A stretch of 64,000 bases of DNA from Bacillota bacterium (GCA_023443745.1 JAEZTB010000070.1:124001-188000); one strand, 5' to 3'. Positions 32,905 through 42,267 are shown, counted from the stretch's first letter. Notes: a model not told the origin generated them from the letters alone. Made by a program: numbers and translations.

Positions 32905-33984
32905 TTGGCTTTCAAGGTTTTCCAATCCGTAGTTACACGCATTCGTGACACTATCGGTAATGAATTTGGAATTGCTGACAGTACCGGAGCAGTTATTGCC
33001 AGTACAATTGAAGAAGAAATCGGAATGATTCATGAACAATGTGCCGACTTTTTAACATCCAATGCCATGTATATTGAAAAGCCGGGTCTGGTCATGAAGA
33101 AAATCGAGATTAATGGCCGGTTGGATTTTGTGTTATATCTTGTCAGTGATCATCCTGAAAGAAAAAAACATGCCGAGCTTATTTCTATAGGCTTAGAGAA
33201 TGCCAAGCTTTATTATGATGAAAAATATGACAGAAGCAATTTTATGAAGAATGTGCTTCTTGGAAACATCCTTCCAGGTGACATTACCATCAGAGCTAAG
33301 GAATTAAGGGTTAAGAGCGAATCCAGGAGAATTGTGTATCTCGTCCGTACTGAGAAGACAAGAGAGCTGTATGCCTATAATATTATTCAGAGCCTGTTTC
33401 CTAATAACAGTAAGGATTACATCATTCTTTTGGACGATCAGAACACTGTTTTGGTCAAGGAGCTTAAAGACCGGGAGGACAGCGACGAGGTCCATAAGAA
33501 AGCCAGGATAATCATAGACACTTTAAACAGCGAACTGATGATTAAGGCTAGCATAGGAATTGGTACGGAAGCTGAAAGTCTCCGGGACGTAGCACGTTCA
33601 TACAAGGATGCTCAGACTGCCTTGAAAATTGGTCAGATTTTTGAAGCTGAGAAAAATATCGTGGATTACAATCATTTGGGAATAGGAAGACTTATTTACC
33701 AATTGCCGACAACTCTTTGCCGGTTGTTTCTGAATGAAGTTTTCAGAGAAGGTGTTTTTGAGACTATTGACTCTGAAACCATGATGACAATACAGAAATT
33801 CTTTGAAAACAACCTTAATGTAAGCGAAACATCCCGACAGCTTTTTATACACCGTAATACGCTGGTGTATCGACTGGACAAGATACAAAAAATAACAGGG
33901 ATGGACTTGAGGAAATTTGATGACGCTATTTACTTCAAGGTTGCCATGATGGTCAAACGCTATCTTGATGAGGTGTCCAGATAA
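32905..33984 (+). CDS. PucR/CdaR-type transcriptional regulator
   Basis: About 359 residues with a TTG start preceded by GGGGGTT. The middle (about 215-250) resembles the degenerate GGDEF-like domain of CdaR/PucR proteins (IGIGTEAESLRDVARSYKDAQTALKIG). The C-terminus is the PucR helix-turn-helix: NNLNVSETSRQLFIHRNTLVYRLDKIQKITG split over about 300-332. The N-terminal part (IGNEFGIADSTGAVIAS) may bind a ligand. The gene lies directly upstream of ftsEX, but no regulatory link is visible; family members control sugar-diacid or purine use and wall genes. Confidence 0.8.
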   Translation: MAFKVFQSVVTRIRDTIGNEFGIADSTGAVIASTIEEEIGMIHEQCADFLTSNAMYIEKPGLVMKKIEINGRLDFVLYLVSDHPERKKHAELISIGLENAKLYYDEKYDRSNFMKNVLLGNILPGDITIRAKELRVKSESRRIVYLVRTEKTRELYAYNIIQSLFPNNSKDYIILLDDQNTVLVKELKDREDSDEVHKKARIIIDTLNSELMIKASIGIGTEAESLRDVARSYKDAQTALKIGQIFEAEKNIVDYNHLGIGRLIYQLPTTLCRLFLNEVFREGVFETIDSETMMTIQKFFENNLNVSETSRQLFIHRNTLVYRLDKIQKITGMDLRKFDDAIYFKVAMMVKRYLDEVSR

Positions 33985-33998
33985 AGCCTCCTTCTCTG

Positions 33999-34038
33999 AG
34001 TATACGGGTCATGGCTTGTGGTGAGTCAAGCATGTCTC
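33999..34038 (+). repeat. Degenerate family II repeat before ftsE
   Basis: TACGGGTCATGGCTTGTGGTGAGTC matches the constant arm of family II with two changes; the hairpin part is weak. Confidence 0.45.
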
Positions 34039-34059
34039 TATTTTCTATGGGGGAATCAA

Positions 34060-34746
34060 ATGATTAGGTTTGTAGACACAACGAAGGTTTACTCCAACGG
34101 AGTGGTCGGACTTAAGAATCTTACAATCAGAATTGAAAAAGGTGAATTTGCTTTTGTTATAGGGCCAAGCGGCTCAGGAAAATCCACTTTTTTAAAGCTT
34201 ATCATGCATGAAGAAGTACCTACCGAAGGGGAAGTCTATGTTAATGGTTATAGCGTACATAATATGCCCCGTTCGGAGATACCTTATCTCAGACGCAGTC
34301 TAGGCGTTGTTTTTCAAGATTTCAGGCTTTTACCCAACAAATCTGCTTATGATAATGTGGCTTTTGCCATGCAAATAGTCGAGGCCACCCCACGGGAAAT
34401 CCGAAGGCAGGTACCTCTAGCTTTAGGTTTGGTAGGTTTGAGCAAAAAGGCCAAGGCCTTCCCCAATCAGCTCTCAGGGGGCGAGCAGCAAAGAATCGTA
34501 CTGGCTCGGGCATTGGTCAATAATCCTGCTGTCCTCATCGCCGACGAGCCTACAGGAAATTTGGATCCCAAAACCTCCTGGGAGATCATGAATCTTCTTG
34601 AGGAGATTAATCAGCGTGGAACGACGGTTCTTGTGGCATCCCATGAGAAGAGCATAGTGGATACCATGAAAAAACGCGTTATTTCTCTTGAGCGCGGTGA
34701 GCTTAAGAGTGATGAGCAGAAAGGGCTATACACCAATGAAAATTAG
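34060..34746 (+). CDS. ftsE: Cell division ATP-binding protein FtsE
   Basis: 228 residues, standard length for this ABC ATPase. Walker A GPSGSGKST, Q-loop VVFQDFRLLPNKSAYDNVAFA, signature LSGGEQQR and Walker B VLIADEPTGNLDP are all intact. With FtsX it forms a membrane complex that activates wall hydrolases. The ATG at 34060 follows GGGGG; a longer frame starts inside a repeat element. The ftsX start overlaps its end by 11 bases. Confidence 0.95.
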   Translation: MIRFVDTTKVYSNGVVGLKNLTIRIEKGEFAFVIGPSGSGKSTFLKLIMHEEVPTEGEVYVNGYSVHNMPRSEIPYLRRSLGVVFQDFRLLPNKSAYDNVAFAMQIVEATPREIRRQVPLALGLVGLSKKAKAFPNQLSGGEQQRIVLARALVNNPAVLIADEPTGNLDPKTSWEIMNLLEEINQRGTTVLVASHEKSIVDTMKKRVISLERGELKSDEQKGLYTNEN

Positions 34747-35647
34747 AACATTTCAGCTTCTTGCGAAGGAAGGCTCCCGTAATATTTACAAAAACAAGCT
34801 CATGTCCTTTGCTTCCATAATGACGGTGGTAGCCACATTGTTTTTCCTGGGCATCATTCTTCTTATTGCCGTTAATATAACCTCCAACGTCGAGGCCATG
34901 AAACGGGATTTGAATGTTTCCGTATTTTTATATCCCGATGTATCTGATTTTCAACGGGAAGAAGTTATTTCCTTTATCGAACAGGAGAAAGCTGCCGGGG
35001 TTGTTTCCGAATATCGGGTTGAGCCAAAAGAGCAGATGTACCAGAGTTTAAAGGACAGCTTGAAGAACGAAGCTCTATTAAAGGGGTTTTCGGCCGAAAA
35101 TGCAGCTGAATCCTATTATATAAAGCTTATCAACCCTTCTTACAGTGGAGCATTCATAAGTGAGCTTTTGGAGTTTTCCGGTGTTAATAAGGATGGTGTT
35201 GCATATAATAAGGAAGGCTTGGAAAAGCTTGAAGGTGTGCTAAAGGTCTTTAACTATATTACCATCGCCCTTTTAACCATTCTAATGATTATTTCGGTTT
35301 TCTTGATCTCGAATACCATTCGTCTTACGGTTTTTGCACGGCGTCGTGAAATTGAAATTATGAAATACGTCGGTGCTTTGGACAATTTCATCCGCTGGCC
35401 TTTTATTGTAGAAGGAATTCTTATTGGCTTTTTAGGAGCATTGTTCTCTTTCTTCCTGACTTCACAGGCCTATACCTGGCTTCAGAATGTTATAAACGTT
35501 ATATTATCAAATCTGAGATTCTCAACCTTGCAGATTTTGGCTTTTGGGCCCGTTTCATTACGCATATTCATGATATATTCCATATTCGGAATTATCATTG
35601 GTGGTATAGGGAGCCTGTTATCTGTAAGAAAACACTTGAATGTCTAG
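34736..35647 (+). CDS. ftsX: Cell division protein FtsX
   Basis: 303 residues, four membrane helices (about 22-45, 172-195, 225-245, 268-292) and an extracytoplasmic domain after helix 1 (about 50-165) that contacts the hydrolase partner. The N-terminal LAKEGSRNIYKNKLMSFASI and the ISNTIRLTVFARRREIEIMKYVGA segment are family hallmarks. It is translationally coupled to ftsE. The adjacent M23 coiled-coil gene is the expected partner. Confidence 0.95.
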   Translation: MKIRTFQLLAKEGSRNIYKNKLMSFASIMTVVATLFFLGIILLIAVNITSNVEAMKRDLNVSVFLYPDVSDFQREEVISFIEQEKAAGVVSEYRVEPKEQMYQSLKDSLKNEALLKGFSAENAAESYYIKLINPSYSGAFISELLEFSGVNKDGVAYNKEGLEKLEGVLKVFNYITIALLTILMIISVFLISNTIRLTVFARRREIEIMKYVGALDNFIRWPFIVEGILIGFLGALFSFFLTSQAYTWLQNVINVILSNLRFSTLQILAFGPVSLRIFMIYSIFGIIIGGIGSLLSVRKHLNV

Positions 35648-35763
35648 GATATGAACGATATAATTAATAGTAAATTAAATGTAACATAAATGTTAAATTC
35701 AGTAACCATATTCATTGGTAACATTGTATAGGCACCATAAAACAAGGATGGGGGCATTTACAT

Positions 35764-36909
35764 ATGATAAAAAAAATACTGGCTGGGGCTGTATCATTAA
35801 CGCTAATTATTACAATAGCGTTTTCAGCGTCTGCATCTCAGATAGATGATGCCAAGAAAGAGCTTCAGCAAACTCAAAAAGAGATTAATGCCATTAATGC
35901 CAAGAAGAAAGAGGCGTCCAAAAACCTTTTACAGGACAAGAAAGCTCGTGAAAGCATTATTTCCGAACTTGAGAAGAAGGGCTATGAAAGAAGCGAAATA
36001 GAATCGAGAATTAAAGATATAGAAGCGGCCATCCAAACTCTTGATGCGGCTATCCAACAAGCCCAAAAAGAGTATGATGATCAGCTCAAGCTTTTTCAGG
36101 ACAGAATGGTAGCCTTATATGTCCAGTCAAAAACCAATGCTAATATGGATGAAATTCTTCAAAGCGACAATTTCGATGAGATGATTAAAAAGGTCCAAAT
36201 GCTTCAGCTTATTTCAAAGTTTGACCAGGATTTGATGGCAAGCCTTGAAAAGAAGCAGGCTGAAATAAATGATTTAAAGTCCGCTAAACAGCTTGAAGAA
36301 GATAATGCACATGAGCAATTGGAATCAAGCCTTTCGGAAATCAAGAAGCTTGAGGTGTCCCGTTCAGCCGCAGACGACAGAATTTCAAAGAGCCAGTTGA
36401 CTGTAGCCGAGCTTGAGAAGGCAGAGAATGAGCTTGAAAAGGAAGCCAAGGAATTTGAAAAGCTTATTAAAAAACTATCCTCCTCAGGAAGTTATTCCGG
36501 TGGCATTATGCAGTGGCCCACACCGGGTTATACAAAGATTTCATCCCCCTTTGGCAATCGTATACACCCCATTCTGAAATATCCAAAGTTTCATGGCGGT
36601 ATTGATATTAATGCACCAAAAAATGCCTACATACATGCGGCAGCCAGCGGCAAGGTTATCTGGTCGGGCTGGAGAAGCGGCGGTTCGGGCAATACTATCA
36701 TTATCGATCATGGAGGCGGCATAACAACTCTGTATTTACATATTATTGGTGGAGGTCTGCTTGTTAAAGAAGGACAGCAGGTTAAAGCCGGGGATGTTAT
36801 TGCCAGGGTTGGAACCACAGGTTTATCCACAGGCTATCACCTTCATTTTGAAGTCCGGAAGAACGGCGTACGGCAGAATCCTTTGAATTATGTTTCCAAC
36901 AAAAAATAA
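35764..36909 (+). CDS. Coiled-coil M23 peptidase (FtsEX-dependent murein hydrolase)
   Basis: 381 residues. Signal peptide (residues 1-26, cleavage likely after SASA), a long coiled coil (about 30-235, e.g. DDAKKELQQTQKEINAINAK), and a C-terminal M23/LytM domain (about 255-380). Zinc ligands are present: H and D in KFHGGIDINAP and HLHFEV near the end. This layout is that of EnvC and PcsB/CwlO-type partners activated by FtsEX, and the gene follows ftsX. The stop codon lies in the AATAAGAACC start of a family I repeat. Confidence 0.9.
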   Translation: MIKKILAGAVSLTLIITIAFSASASQIDDAKKELQQTQKEINAINAKKKEASKNLLQDKKARESIISELEKKGYERSEIESRIKDIEAAIQTLDAAIQQAQKEYDDQLKLFQDRMVALYVQSKTNANMDEILQSDNFDEMIKKVQMLQLISKFDQDLMASLEKKQAEINDLKSAKQLEEDNAHEQLESSLSEIKKLEVSRSAADDRISKSQLTVAELEKAENELEKEAKEFEKLIKKLSSSGSYSGGIMQWPTPGYTKISSPFGNRIHPILKYPKFHGGIDINAPKNAYIHAAASGKVIWSGWRSGGSGNTIIIDHGGGITTLYLHIIGGGLLVKEGQQVKAGDVIARVGTTGLSTGYHLHFEVRKNGVRQNPLNYVSNKK

Positions 36910-36982
36910 GAACCCCACCCGTTACCGAAATTAAAATTTCGAACGGGTACCCGGGAACCTTGTTGTATGCACAATAAAGCCG
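36907..36982 (+). repeat. Family I repeat copy at the M23 stop codon
   Basis: TAAGAACCCC, then the ACCCGTT...AACGGGT stem (36917-36948, all 32 bases identical to the 31269 copy), ACCC bulge, GGG pairing with the CCC before the stem, and the hairpin TTGT-TGTATGC-ACAA. Confidence 0.75.
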
Positions 36983-37018
36983 GTTTATAGTTTGCTCATG
37001 CTGACATGACCGACCGAT

Positions 37019-37052
37019 TAAAAGGATGTCCAATTGGATATCCTTTTTTAAG
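37019..37052 (+). terminator. Intrinsic terminator after the M23 gene
   Basis: AAAAGGATGTCC and GGATATCCTTTT pair around AATT with a T-rich tail. It lies past the family I repeat, which suggests the repeat itself is transcribed. Confidence 0.75.
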
Positions 37053-37071
37053 TCCCCCTAACTAACATGGT

Positions 37072-37100
37072 TTGAAAAATGACCGCATAGGATGTAAAAT
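37072..37100 (+). promoter_or_regulatory. Promoter of the S41 peptidase gene
   Basis: TTGAAA (37072-37077), 17 bp, TAAAAT (37095-37100). Confidence 0.6.
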
Positions 37101-37133
37101 AGATGTTAATATGCGTAAAGAAGGGTTGCTTGA

Positions 37134-38396
37134 ATGAGAGACAAACGATTTGCATGGATTTTGACATTAGTTTTAGTTTGTACAGTATTTGCTTTCATGT
37201 TTGGTTATTTATTCTCAGTGGTGCGGATGGTCTCCTGGGAAGTTTTTATTACCAAGCCCATCGGGGAGTGGTTCCAGCCGCAATACGCCCTGTTTTTCAA
37301 TGAAGATCAGGTGAATGTTAAGGATATACAAGCCTATAACCGGGTTAAAAACATATTGGATACACGTTACTATGAGCCTGTTGACTTCAATGCCGCCCTC
37401 AGTACGTCAATCAAAGGGCTGTCGGCGGGGCTTAAGGATCCTTATACCGTTTACTATACGCCGGATGAGATGAAACAGTTCCTGGAGGACACCTCTGGCC
37501 ATTATGTAGGTATTGGCGTATCGGTGCACATGGATGAGAACTATCTACTTACGGTGGCGGATGTATTCGCGGATTCTCCGGCAAAAGAAGCAGGTATTTT
37601 AAAGAACGATAAAATCGTAAAGGTTAATAATGAGGATGTTACTCCCATTAAGGATGCCGATCTCATAGTGAAAAAAATTAAGGGAAATCCCGGCAGCAAG
37701 GTCAGAGTTACGGTTTTCAGACCCGATCTTAGAGATTACCTGGATTTTGAGCTGGAGAGAAGATCCATTAATGTTTCCTATATTTCAAGCGAGGTATTGG
37801 ATAACAAAATTGGCTATATCCATATCAAACAATTTGATGATGATATTGCCGGTGATTTTGAAAAGGAGCTTAATGACCTTATAGCCAAGGGAATTAAAGG
37901 TTTGGTCATCGATGTGCGTGACAATCCCGGCGGCGATTACAGTCAGGTGGTGAAAATAGCTGATCGGATCGTACCCAAAGGCCTTATTGTATACACCGAA
38001 GACCGTCAAAAGAGGAAAGACGAGGAATTTTCAGATGCCCGGGAGCTTAACATGCCTCTGAGTATTCTTGTTAATGGCTATAGCGCCAGTGCTTCAGAAA
38101 TTCTGGCAGCTTGCGTCAAGGATTATGGAAAGGGCATTCTGGTGGGTAAGAAAACCTTTGGCAAAGGCTTGGTTCAAGCTATCGATACCCGCTTTACAAA
38201 TGGCGGAGGTCTCAAATACACTGTAGCGCGCTATTTTACTCCTTCCGGAAAGTCCATTCATGGCGAAGGGGTTATGCCGGATATTGAGGTTGAAATCAAT
38301 GAAAAGTTTAAAACAACCTCCATCGAAGATATTCCCCATAATGAGGATGCCCAACTAAAGATTGCTGTAGAAGAAATTATGAAGAAAATAAAATAG
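37134..38396 (+). CDS. S41 C-terminal processing peptidase (Ctp)
   Basis: 420 residues. One N-terminal membrane segment (about 6-26), a PDZ domain (about 115-195, VADVFADSPAKEAGILKNDKI), then the S41 protease core. The catalytic Ser lies in GYSASASEI (about residue 320) and the Lys in KTFGKGLVQ (about 345); the preceding DVRDNPGGDYSQ motif is typical. The enzyme acts outside the membrane on C-termini or folded segments. It lies downstream of ftsEX and the M23 gene with its own promoter, a grouping also seen in other Clostridia. Confidence 0.92.
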   Translation: MRDKRFAWILTLVLVCTVFAFMFGYLFSVVRMVSWEVFITKPIGEWFQPQYALFFNEDQVNVKDIQAYNRVKNILDTRYYEPVDFNAALSTSIKGLSAGLKDPYTVYYTPDEMKQFLEDTSGHYVGIGVSVHMDENYLLTVADVFADSPAKEAGILKNDKIVKVNNEDVTPIKDADLIVKKIKGNPGSKVRVTVFRPDLRDYLDFELERRSINVSYISSEVLDNKIGYIHIKQFDDDIAGDFEKELNDLIAKGIKGLVIDVRDNPGGDYSQVVKIADRIVPKGLIVYTEDRQKRKDEEFSDARELNMPLSILVNGYSASASEILAACVKDYGKGILVGKKTFGKGLVQAIDTRFTNGGGLKYTVARYFTPSGKSIHGEGVMPDIEVEINEKFKTTSIEDIPHNEDAQLKIAVEEIMKKIK

Positions 38397-38469
38397 GCCT
38401 CGATGGAAAGTTAAACAGGCTTGAATACCCATGGGTGGGAATGGCAATACTAAGCCATGGGGTGATATT

Positions 38470-38625
38470 ATGATAAAGAAGGATGATCAGCTTAAACTGG
38501 AGATAGCAAAGGAGCTTGGTCTTTTAGACAAGATCACGGCCGGAGGATGGAAAAGCCTGAGTGCCAAGGAAACCGGACGCATTGGGGGCCTTCTTTCCCG
38601 AAAAAGGAAATCCAAAGCCGTTTAA
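38470..38625 (+). CDS. Small acid-soluble spore protein, alpha/beta-like
   Basis: 51 residues. LKLEIAKELGLLDKITAGGW and SLSAKETGRIGGLLSRKRK match the conserved halves of alpha/beta-type SASPs (EIA-x-ELGL and ESGRIGG-like blocks). These coat spore DNA and protect it from UV and heat. The SAKETGRIGG block contains the E-T/S region normally cut by the germination protease. GGGGTGATATT precedes the ATG at 38470. The protein is slightly shorter than the classic SspA type. Confidence 0.82.
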   Translation: MIKKDDQLKLEIAKELGLLDKITAGGWKSLSAKETGRIGGLLSRKRKSKAV

Positions 38626-38640
38626 GCTGCGGACACTTAC

Positions 38641-39381
38641 ATGTATGCAAGATTTGCAGAAGTTTATGACCGATTGACACACGATATCCCTTATGTTAAG
38701 TGGGCTGATTATTTGCAATCAGCCTTTCTTAAATTTGGCATGAATCCTGGCTTGGTGCTCGAACTGGGTTGTGGCACGGGAAGTCTCGCCATTGAGCTTT
38801 CAAAACGTGGCTATGAGATGATAGCAGTAGATGTTTCTGCTGATATGCTGGCCAAGGCCTACGAAAAAGCCCAAAAAAACAAAGCGGATATTCTGTTCCT
38901 GAATCAGGACATGCGTGAGTTTGAGCTTTATGGCACTGTTGATGCCGTTGTTTGTCTATTGGATTCATTAAATTATATGACTTCTTTGAAAGATGTCAGG
39001 AAGGTCTTCAGCTTGGTGCATAATTATCTAAATCCGGGAGGCCTTTTTATTTTTGATTTAAATAGTCCCTATAAGCTCTCCCATGTTTTAGGGAATGAAA
39101 CTTTTTATGAGCTTGGTGAGGATACCGCGTGGATATGGAATAATACATATGACAGTAAAAAAAGATGTACAATCTTTGATCTCACCTTCTTTATAAAAAA
39201 TGAGGATGGCCTTTATGAGCGATTTGAAGAAACCCACCAGGAGAGGGCCTTTAGTAAAATGGAAATAGTTAAAGCCCTTAATTGTGAGGGTTTAAAGCTT
39301 CTGGGCGATTTCGCCGAGTTGAGCTTTACGGAACCCGCTCCAAAGGAAGAACGCATTTTTTATATTGCACAGAAAGCTTAG
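38641..39381 (+). CDS. Class I SAM-dependent methyltransferase
   Basis: 246 residues. Motif I VLELGCGTGSLAIELSKRGY, the acidic residue at the end of strand 2 (MIAVDVSADML) and the post-motif DAVVCLLDSLNYM show a Rossmann-fold SAM-binding domain. Substrate unknown. It precedes nusB, whose promoter lies inside its 3' end, and follows the SASP gene by 15 bases. Confidence 0.85.
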   Translation: MYARFAEVYDRLTHDIPYVKWADYLQSAFLKFGMNPGLVLELGCGTGSLAIELSKRGYEMIAVDVSADMLAKAYEKAQKNKADILFLNQDMREFELYGTVDAVVCLLDSLNYMTSLKDVRKVFSLVHNYLNPGGLFIFDLNSPYKLSHVLGNETFYELGEDTAWIWNNTYDSKKRCTIFDLTFFIKNEDGLYERFEETHQERAFSKMEIVKALNCEGLKLLGDFAELSFTEPAPKEERIFYIAQKA

Positions 39382-39393
39382 CGTGGTTATAAT
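39365..39393 (+). promoter_or_regulatory. Promoter of the nusB operon
   Basis: TTGCAC (39365-39370), 17 bp, TATAAT (39388-39393), overlapping the end of the methyltransferase gene. Confidence 0.7.
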
Positions 39394-39450
39394 CGGAGTA
39401 TATGGGAACAAAAAGACGGACATTGAGATGAAGATACGGAGGGACGTTCC

Positions 39451-39864
39451 TTGGGAAGAAGAGAAACCCGTGAAAATGCTATGAAGCTGCTTTACCAGGT
39501 ACAAATCCAGAAGGATGATACCGATGAGCAAATCGAGCGTTTCATGGAGGAGCAGCAGATAATTGAAGAATCCGACAAAAATTATATACTTAGCGTGGTC
39601 AAGGGAGTTATGGAGAATTCAGAAGAGCTGGATAATCTGATCTCAAGACATGCCAAGGGCTGGACCATTCAGAGAATGCCAAAGGTGGATCTGGCTATCA
39701 TGCGTCTTTCATGTTACGAAATGAAATATAGAACGGATATACCTGTCAATGTCTCCATAAATGAAGCTGTTGAAATGGCTAAAAAATACAGCAGCGAACA
39801 GTCAAAGACTTTTGTCAACGGTGTGCTGGGTAAGGTCTTCGATGAGCTGCACCCGGAATCCTAA
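39451..39864 (+). CDS. nusB: Transcription antitermination protein NusB
   Basis: 137 residues starting with TTG behind GGAGGGACG. It starts GRRETRENAMKLLYQVQ, carries WTIQRMPKVDLAIMRLSCYE and ends with PVNVSINEAVEMAKKYSSEQ and SKTFVNGVLGKV; these are the characteristic NusB segments. It binds boxA RNA with NusE (S10) in rRNA antitermination. First gene of the nusB-xseA-xseB-ispA operon. Confidence 0.93.
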   Translation: MGRRETRENAMKLLYQVQIQKDDTDEQIERFMEEQQIIEESDKNYILSVVKGVMENSEELDNLISRHAKGWTIQRMPKVDLAIMRLSCYEMKYRTDIPVNVSINEAVEMAKKYSSEQSKTFVNGVLGKVFDELHPES

Positions 39865-39884
39865 GGCTTTTATGGAGGAATGGA

Positions 39885-41090
39885 ATGAACAGAAGTCTAT
39901 CGGTTTCGGAATTAACCGGATATATCAAGCAGCTTGTTGACAACGACATGCTGCTTTCTCATGTTTGGGTTGTCGGAGAAATATCCAATTATAAATACCA
40001 TACCTCAGGCCATATGTATTTTTCTCTCAAGGATGAGGGAGCGGTCATCAAAAGTGTCATGTTCAAAACCCAGAACAGCCGCTTAAAGTTCAGGCCTGAG
40101 GAAGGCATGCGGGTTATAGTCAGGGGTTATGTCTCAGTTTATGCCATGGGAGGTGCTTATCAGCTCTATGTTGATGAGATGCAGCCCGATGGAACTGGAG
40201 CTTTGTACCTGGCTTTTGAGCAGCTTAAAAAAAAGCTGGAAGCTCAGGGCCTTTTTGAACCAACCGGGAAAAAGCCCATTCCCCTGTTGCCGCGAGCTGT
40301 GGGGGTTATTACTTCTCCTACGGGTGCTGTCATAAGGGATATTACCCAAATTCTCGACCGGCGTTATCCCAACGCAAGAGTAGTGCTCTACGGATCGGCT
40401 GTTCAGGGTTCGGAAGCCCCCTCTCAATTGATCCGGGGGATTCGTTTATTTAATAGCCTCAGGAACGTGGAAGTTATCATTTTGGCGCGCGGTGGCGGTT
40501 CTCTGGAGGATCTGTGGCCATTCAATGATGAAGAATTAGCCAGGGAGATTCAAAAGTCGGAAATTCCTATTATTTCAGCTGTCGGACATGAGACGGATTT
40601 CTCTATTTCTGATTTTGTAGCTGATCTAAGAGCACCCACACCTTCTGCTGCCGCTGAAATGGTCATGCCCGAGAAGAAGGCCTTAAAGGAAAACCTGATT
40701 TTCCTTGAGAAAAGATTGAGCACCTCCCTTTTACACCGCCTCAAGAGGGAGCATGACAGGCTTCTGCGACTCTCTAATGCAAGAAGCCTTCAGAGACCCA
40801 TGGAACTGGTCAATCAGAAAAGACAGCATCTGGATAGGCTTGAGCAGAGTCTCATTCAAAGAAACAGGACGCGTATTGAAATGATCAAGGCCTCTCTAGG
40901 GATAACGGTAGGCCGATTAAATGCTTTAAGTCCCTTAACTGTTTTAAGTCGGGGATATGCGGTTGTCCAAAAGGAAGATGGCTCTATCTTAAGAACCATC
41001 AAGGATCTCAATCCGGGAGACAAATTGCAGGTGACCCTTTCTGACGGGAAACTCAAGGTTACCTGCGATGAGACAATGAAAATGAGATAA
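39885..41090 (+). CDS. xseA: Exodeoxyribonuclease VII large subunit
   Basis: 401 residues. An N-terminal OB-fold (LSHVWVVGEISNYKYHTSGH) precedes the catalytic core with GVITSPTGAVIRDI, ILARGGGSLEDLWPFNDE and ISAVGHETDFSISDFVADLRAPTPSAAAE, then the coiled-coil region. It degrades single-stranded DNA together with XseB. GGAGGAATGG precedes the ATG. folD, often found before xseA in this locus, is absent. Confidence 0.95.
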   Translation: MNRSLSVSELTGYIKQLVDNDMLLSHVWVVGEISNYKYHTSGHMYFSLKDEGAVIKSVMFKTQNSRLKFRPEEGMRVIVRGYVSVYAMGGAYQLYVDEMQPDGTGALYLAFEQLKKKLEAQGLFEPTGKKPIPLLPRAVGVITSPTGAVIRDITQILDRRYPNARVVLYGSAVQGSEAPSQLIRGIRLFNSLRNVEVIILARGGGSLEDLWPFNDEELAREIQKSEIPIISAVGHETDFSISDFVADLRAPTPSAAAEMVMPEKKALKENLIFLEKRLSTSLLHRLKREHDRLLRLSNARSLQRPMELVNQKRQHLDRLEQSLIQRNRTRIEMIKASLGITVGRLNALSPLTVLSRGYAVVQKEDGSILRTIKDLNPGDKLQVTLSDGKLKVTCDETMKMR

Positions 41091-41104
41091 AGGGGTATAA
41101 TAAT

Positions 41105-41344
41105 ATGGAGAAGCAGGAGAAAGTAGATATGCCTTATGAACAGGCGGTCATGGAGCTTGAAAGTGCGGTCGGTTTACTTGAGAACGGTAATCTGACATTG
41201 GAGGACGCAATTATTATGTTTGAGCGTGGTGTTAGTCTTGTTCGTCTTTGCAATAAAAGACTGGAGGATATAGAAAAACGCATTACGCTACTTATTGAAG
41301 GAAAGGACGGGGTCATCGAGAAGGATTTCCTTCCCGAGAGCTGA
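41105..41344 (+). CDS. xseB: Exodeoxyribonuclease VII small subunit
   Basis: 79 residues: MPYEQAVMELESAVGLLENG followed by LTLEDAIIMFERGVSLVRLC, the conserved two-helix XseB pattern. It follows xseA by 14 bases and precedes ispA directly. Confidence 0.93.
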   Translation: MEKQEKVDMPYEQAVMELESAVGLLENGNLTLEDAIIMFERGVSLVRLCNKRLEDIEKRITLLIEGKDGVIEKDFLPES

Positions 41345-41348
41345 TTAT

Positions 41349-42236
41349 ATGAGTTTTAGTACGGATTTTAAACATTATTCAGATCTTGTTGAGAACTGGA
41401 TAAAAGCAAATATAAAGGTTGAGGAGCTTCCTCAGAAAAGGCTTTTTCAAGCCATGGAATATAGTCTTTTAGCCGGAGGAAAGAGACTTCGTCCCGTTCT
41501 TTCCCTTGCTGTCTGTCATATGCTTGGGGGCGATCAAAATATGGTACTGCCCTTTGCCTGTGCCCTGGAGCTTATCCATACCTATTCTCTTATTCATGAT
41601 GACCTACCGTGCATGGACAATGATGATTTTCGAAGGGGCAAGCCCACCAACCACAAGGTCTTTGGTGAGGCTATGGCTGTTTTATCAGGTGACGGGCTTT
41701 TAAATCAAGCCTATGAGATGATGCTGACTGATACAATAAAGGATCAAGAGAAATGTCTTTTAAGGGCAAGAGCAGCACTGATCATTGCTAAGGCTGCGGG
41801 AGCATCCGGTATGATAGGCGGACAGGTAGTGGACATGGAGTCAGAAGGAAAGGCGATTTCCTATGAGCTTCTCTGTACCATGCATGAAAAAAAGACGGGT
41901 GCATTAATCAAGGCCAGTATTCTTGCCCCGGCTGAGCTTCTGAATACCACTGATTCCGTTAAAAGCGCCCTTTCCTGCTATGCCGACAGAATCGGTCTTG
42001 CTTTTCAGATAAAGGACGATATACTGGATTTTGAAGGTACCAGTGATCTGGTGGGAAAACCTACCGGGAGCGATGAGAAAAATCATAAATCAACCTTTGT
42101 GACGGTTTTGGGGATTAAGAAGGCCAAGGAACTTCTAAAAGCGTCGGTCGAACAGGCTGTTGAAGCATTGAAGCCTTTGCCCAATGCGGACTTTCTTATA
42201 AAAACAGCAGCCTACATTGCTGAGAGAGAAAAGTAG
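41349..42236 (+). CDS. ispA: Farnesyl/geranyl diphosphate synthase (polyprenyl synthetase)
   Basis: 295 residues, typical of short-chain trans-prenyltransferases. The first Asp-rich motif is DDLPCMDND followed by RRGKPTNH, the second DDILDFEGTSD with GKPTGSDEKN. GGKRLRPVL binds the diphosphate. It condenses DMAPP and IPP to farnesyl diphosphate. The ATG at 41349 starts five bases after the xseB stop; upstream frames overlap xseB. Together with dxs downstream it links the cluster to isoprenoid synthesis. Confidence 0.92.
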   Translation: MSFSTDFKHYSDLVENWIKANIKVEELPQKRLFQAMEYSLLAGGKRLRPVLSLAVCHMLGGDQNMVLPFACALELIHTYSLIHDDLPCMDNDDFRRGKPTNHKVFGEAMAVLSGDGLLNQAYEMMLTDTIKDQEKCLLRARAALIIAKAAGASGMIGGQVVDMESEGKAISYELLCTMHEKKTGALIKASILAPAELLNTTDSVKSALSCYADRIGLAFQIKDDILDFEGTSDLVGKPTGSDEKNHKSTFVTVLGIKKAKELLKASVEQAVEALKPLPNADFLIKTAAYIAEREK

Positions 42237-42267
42237 TGCTTAAGGAGTACAAGGGGGGGATATCAAG

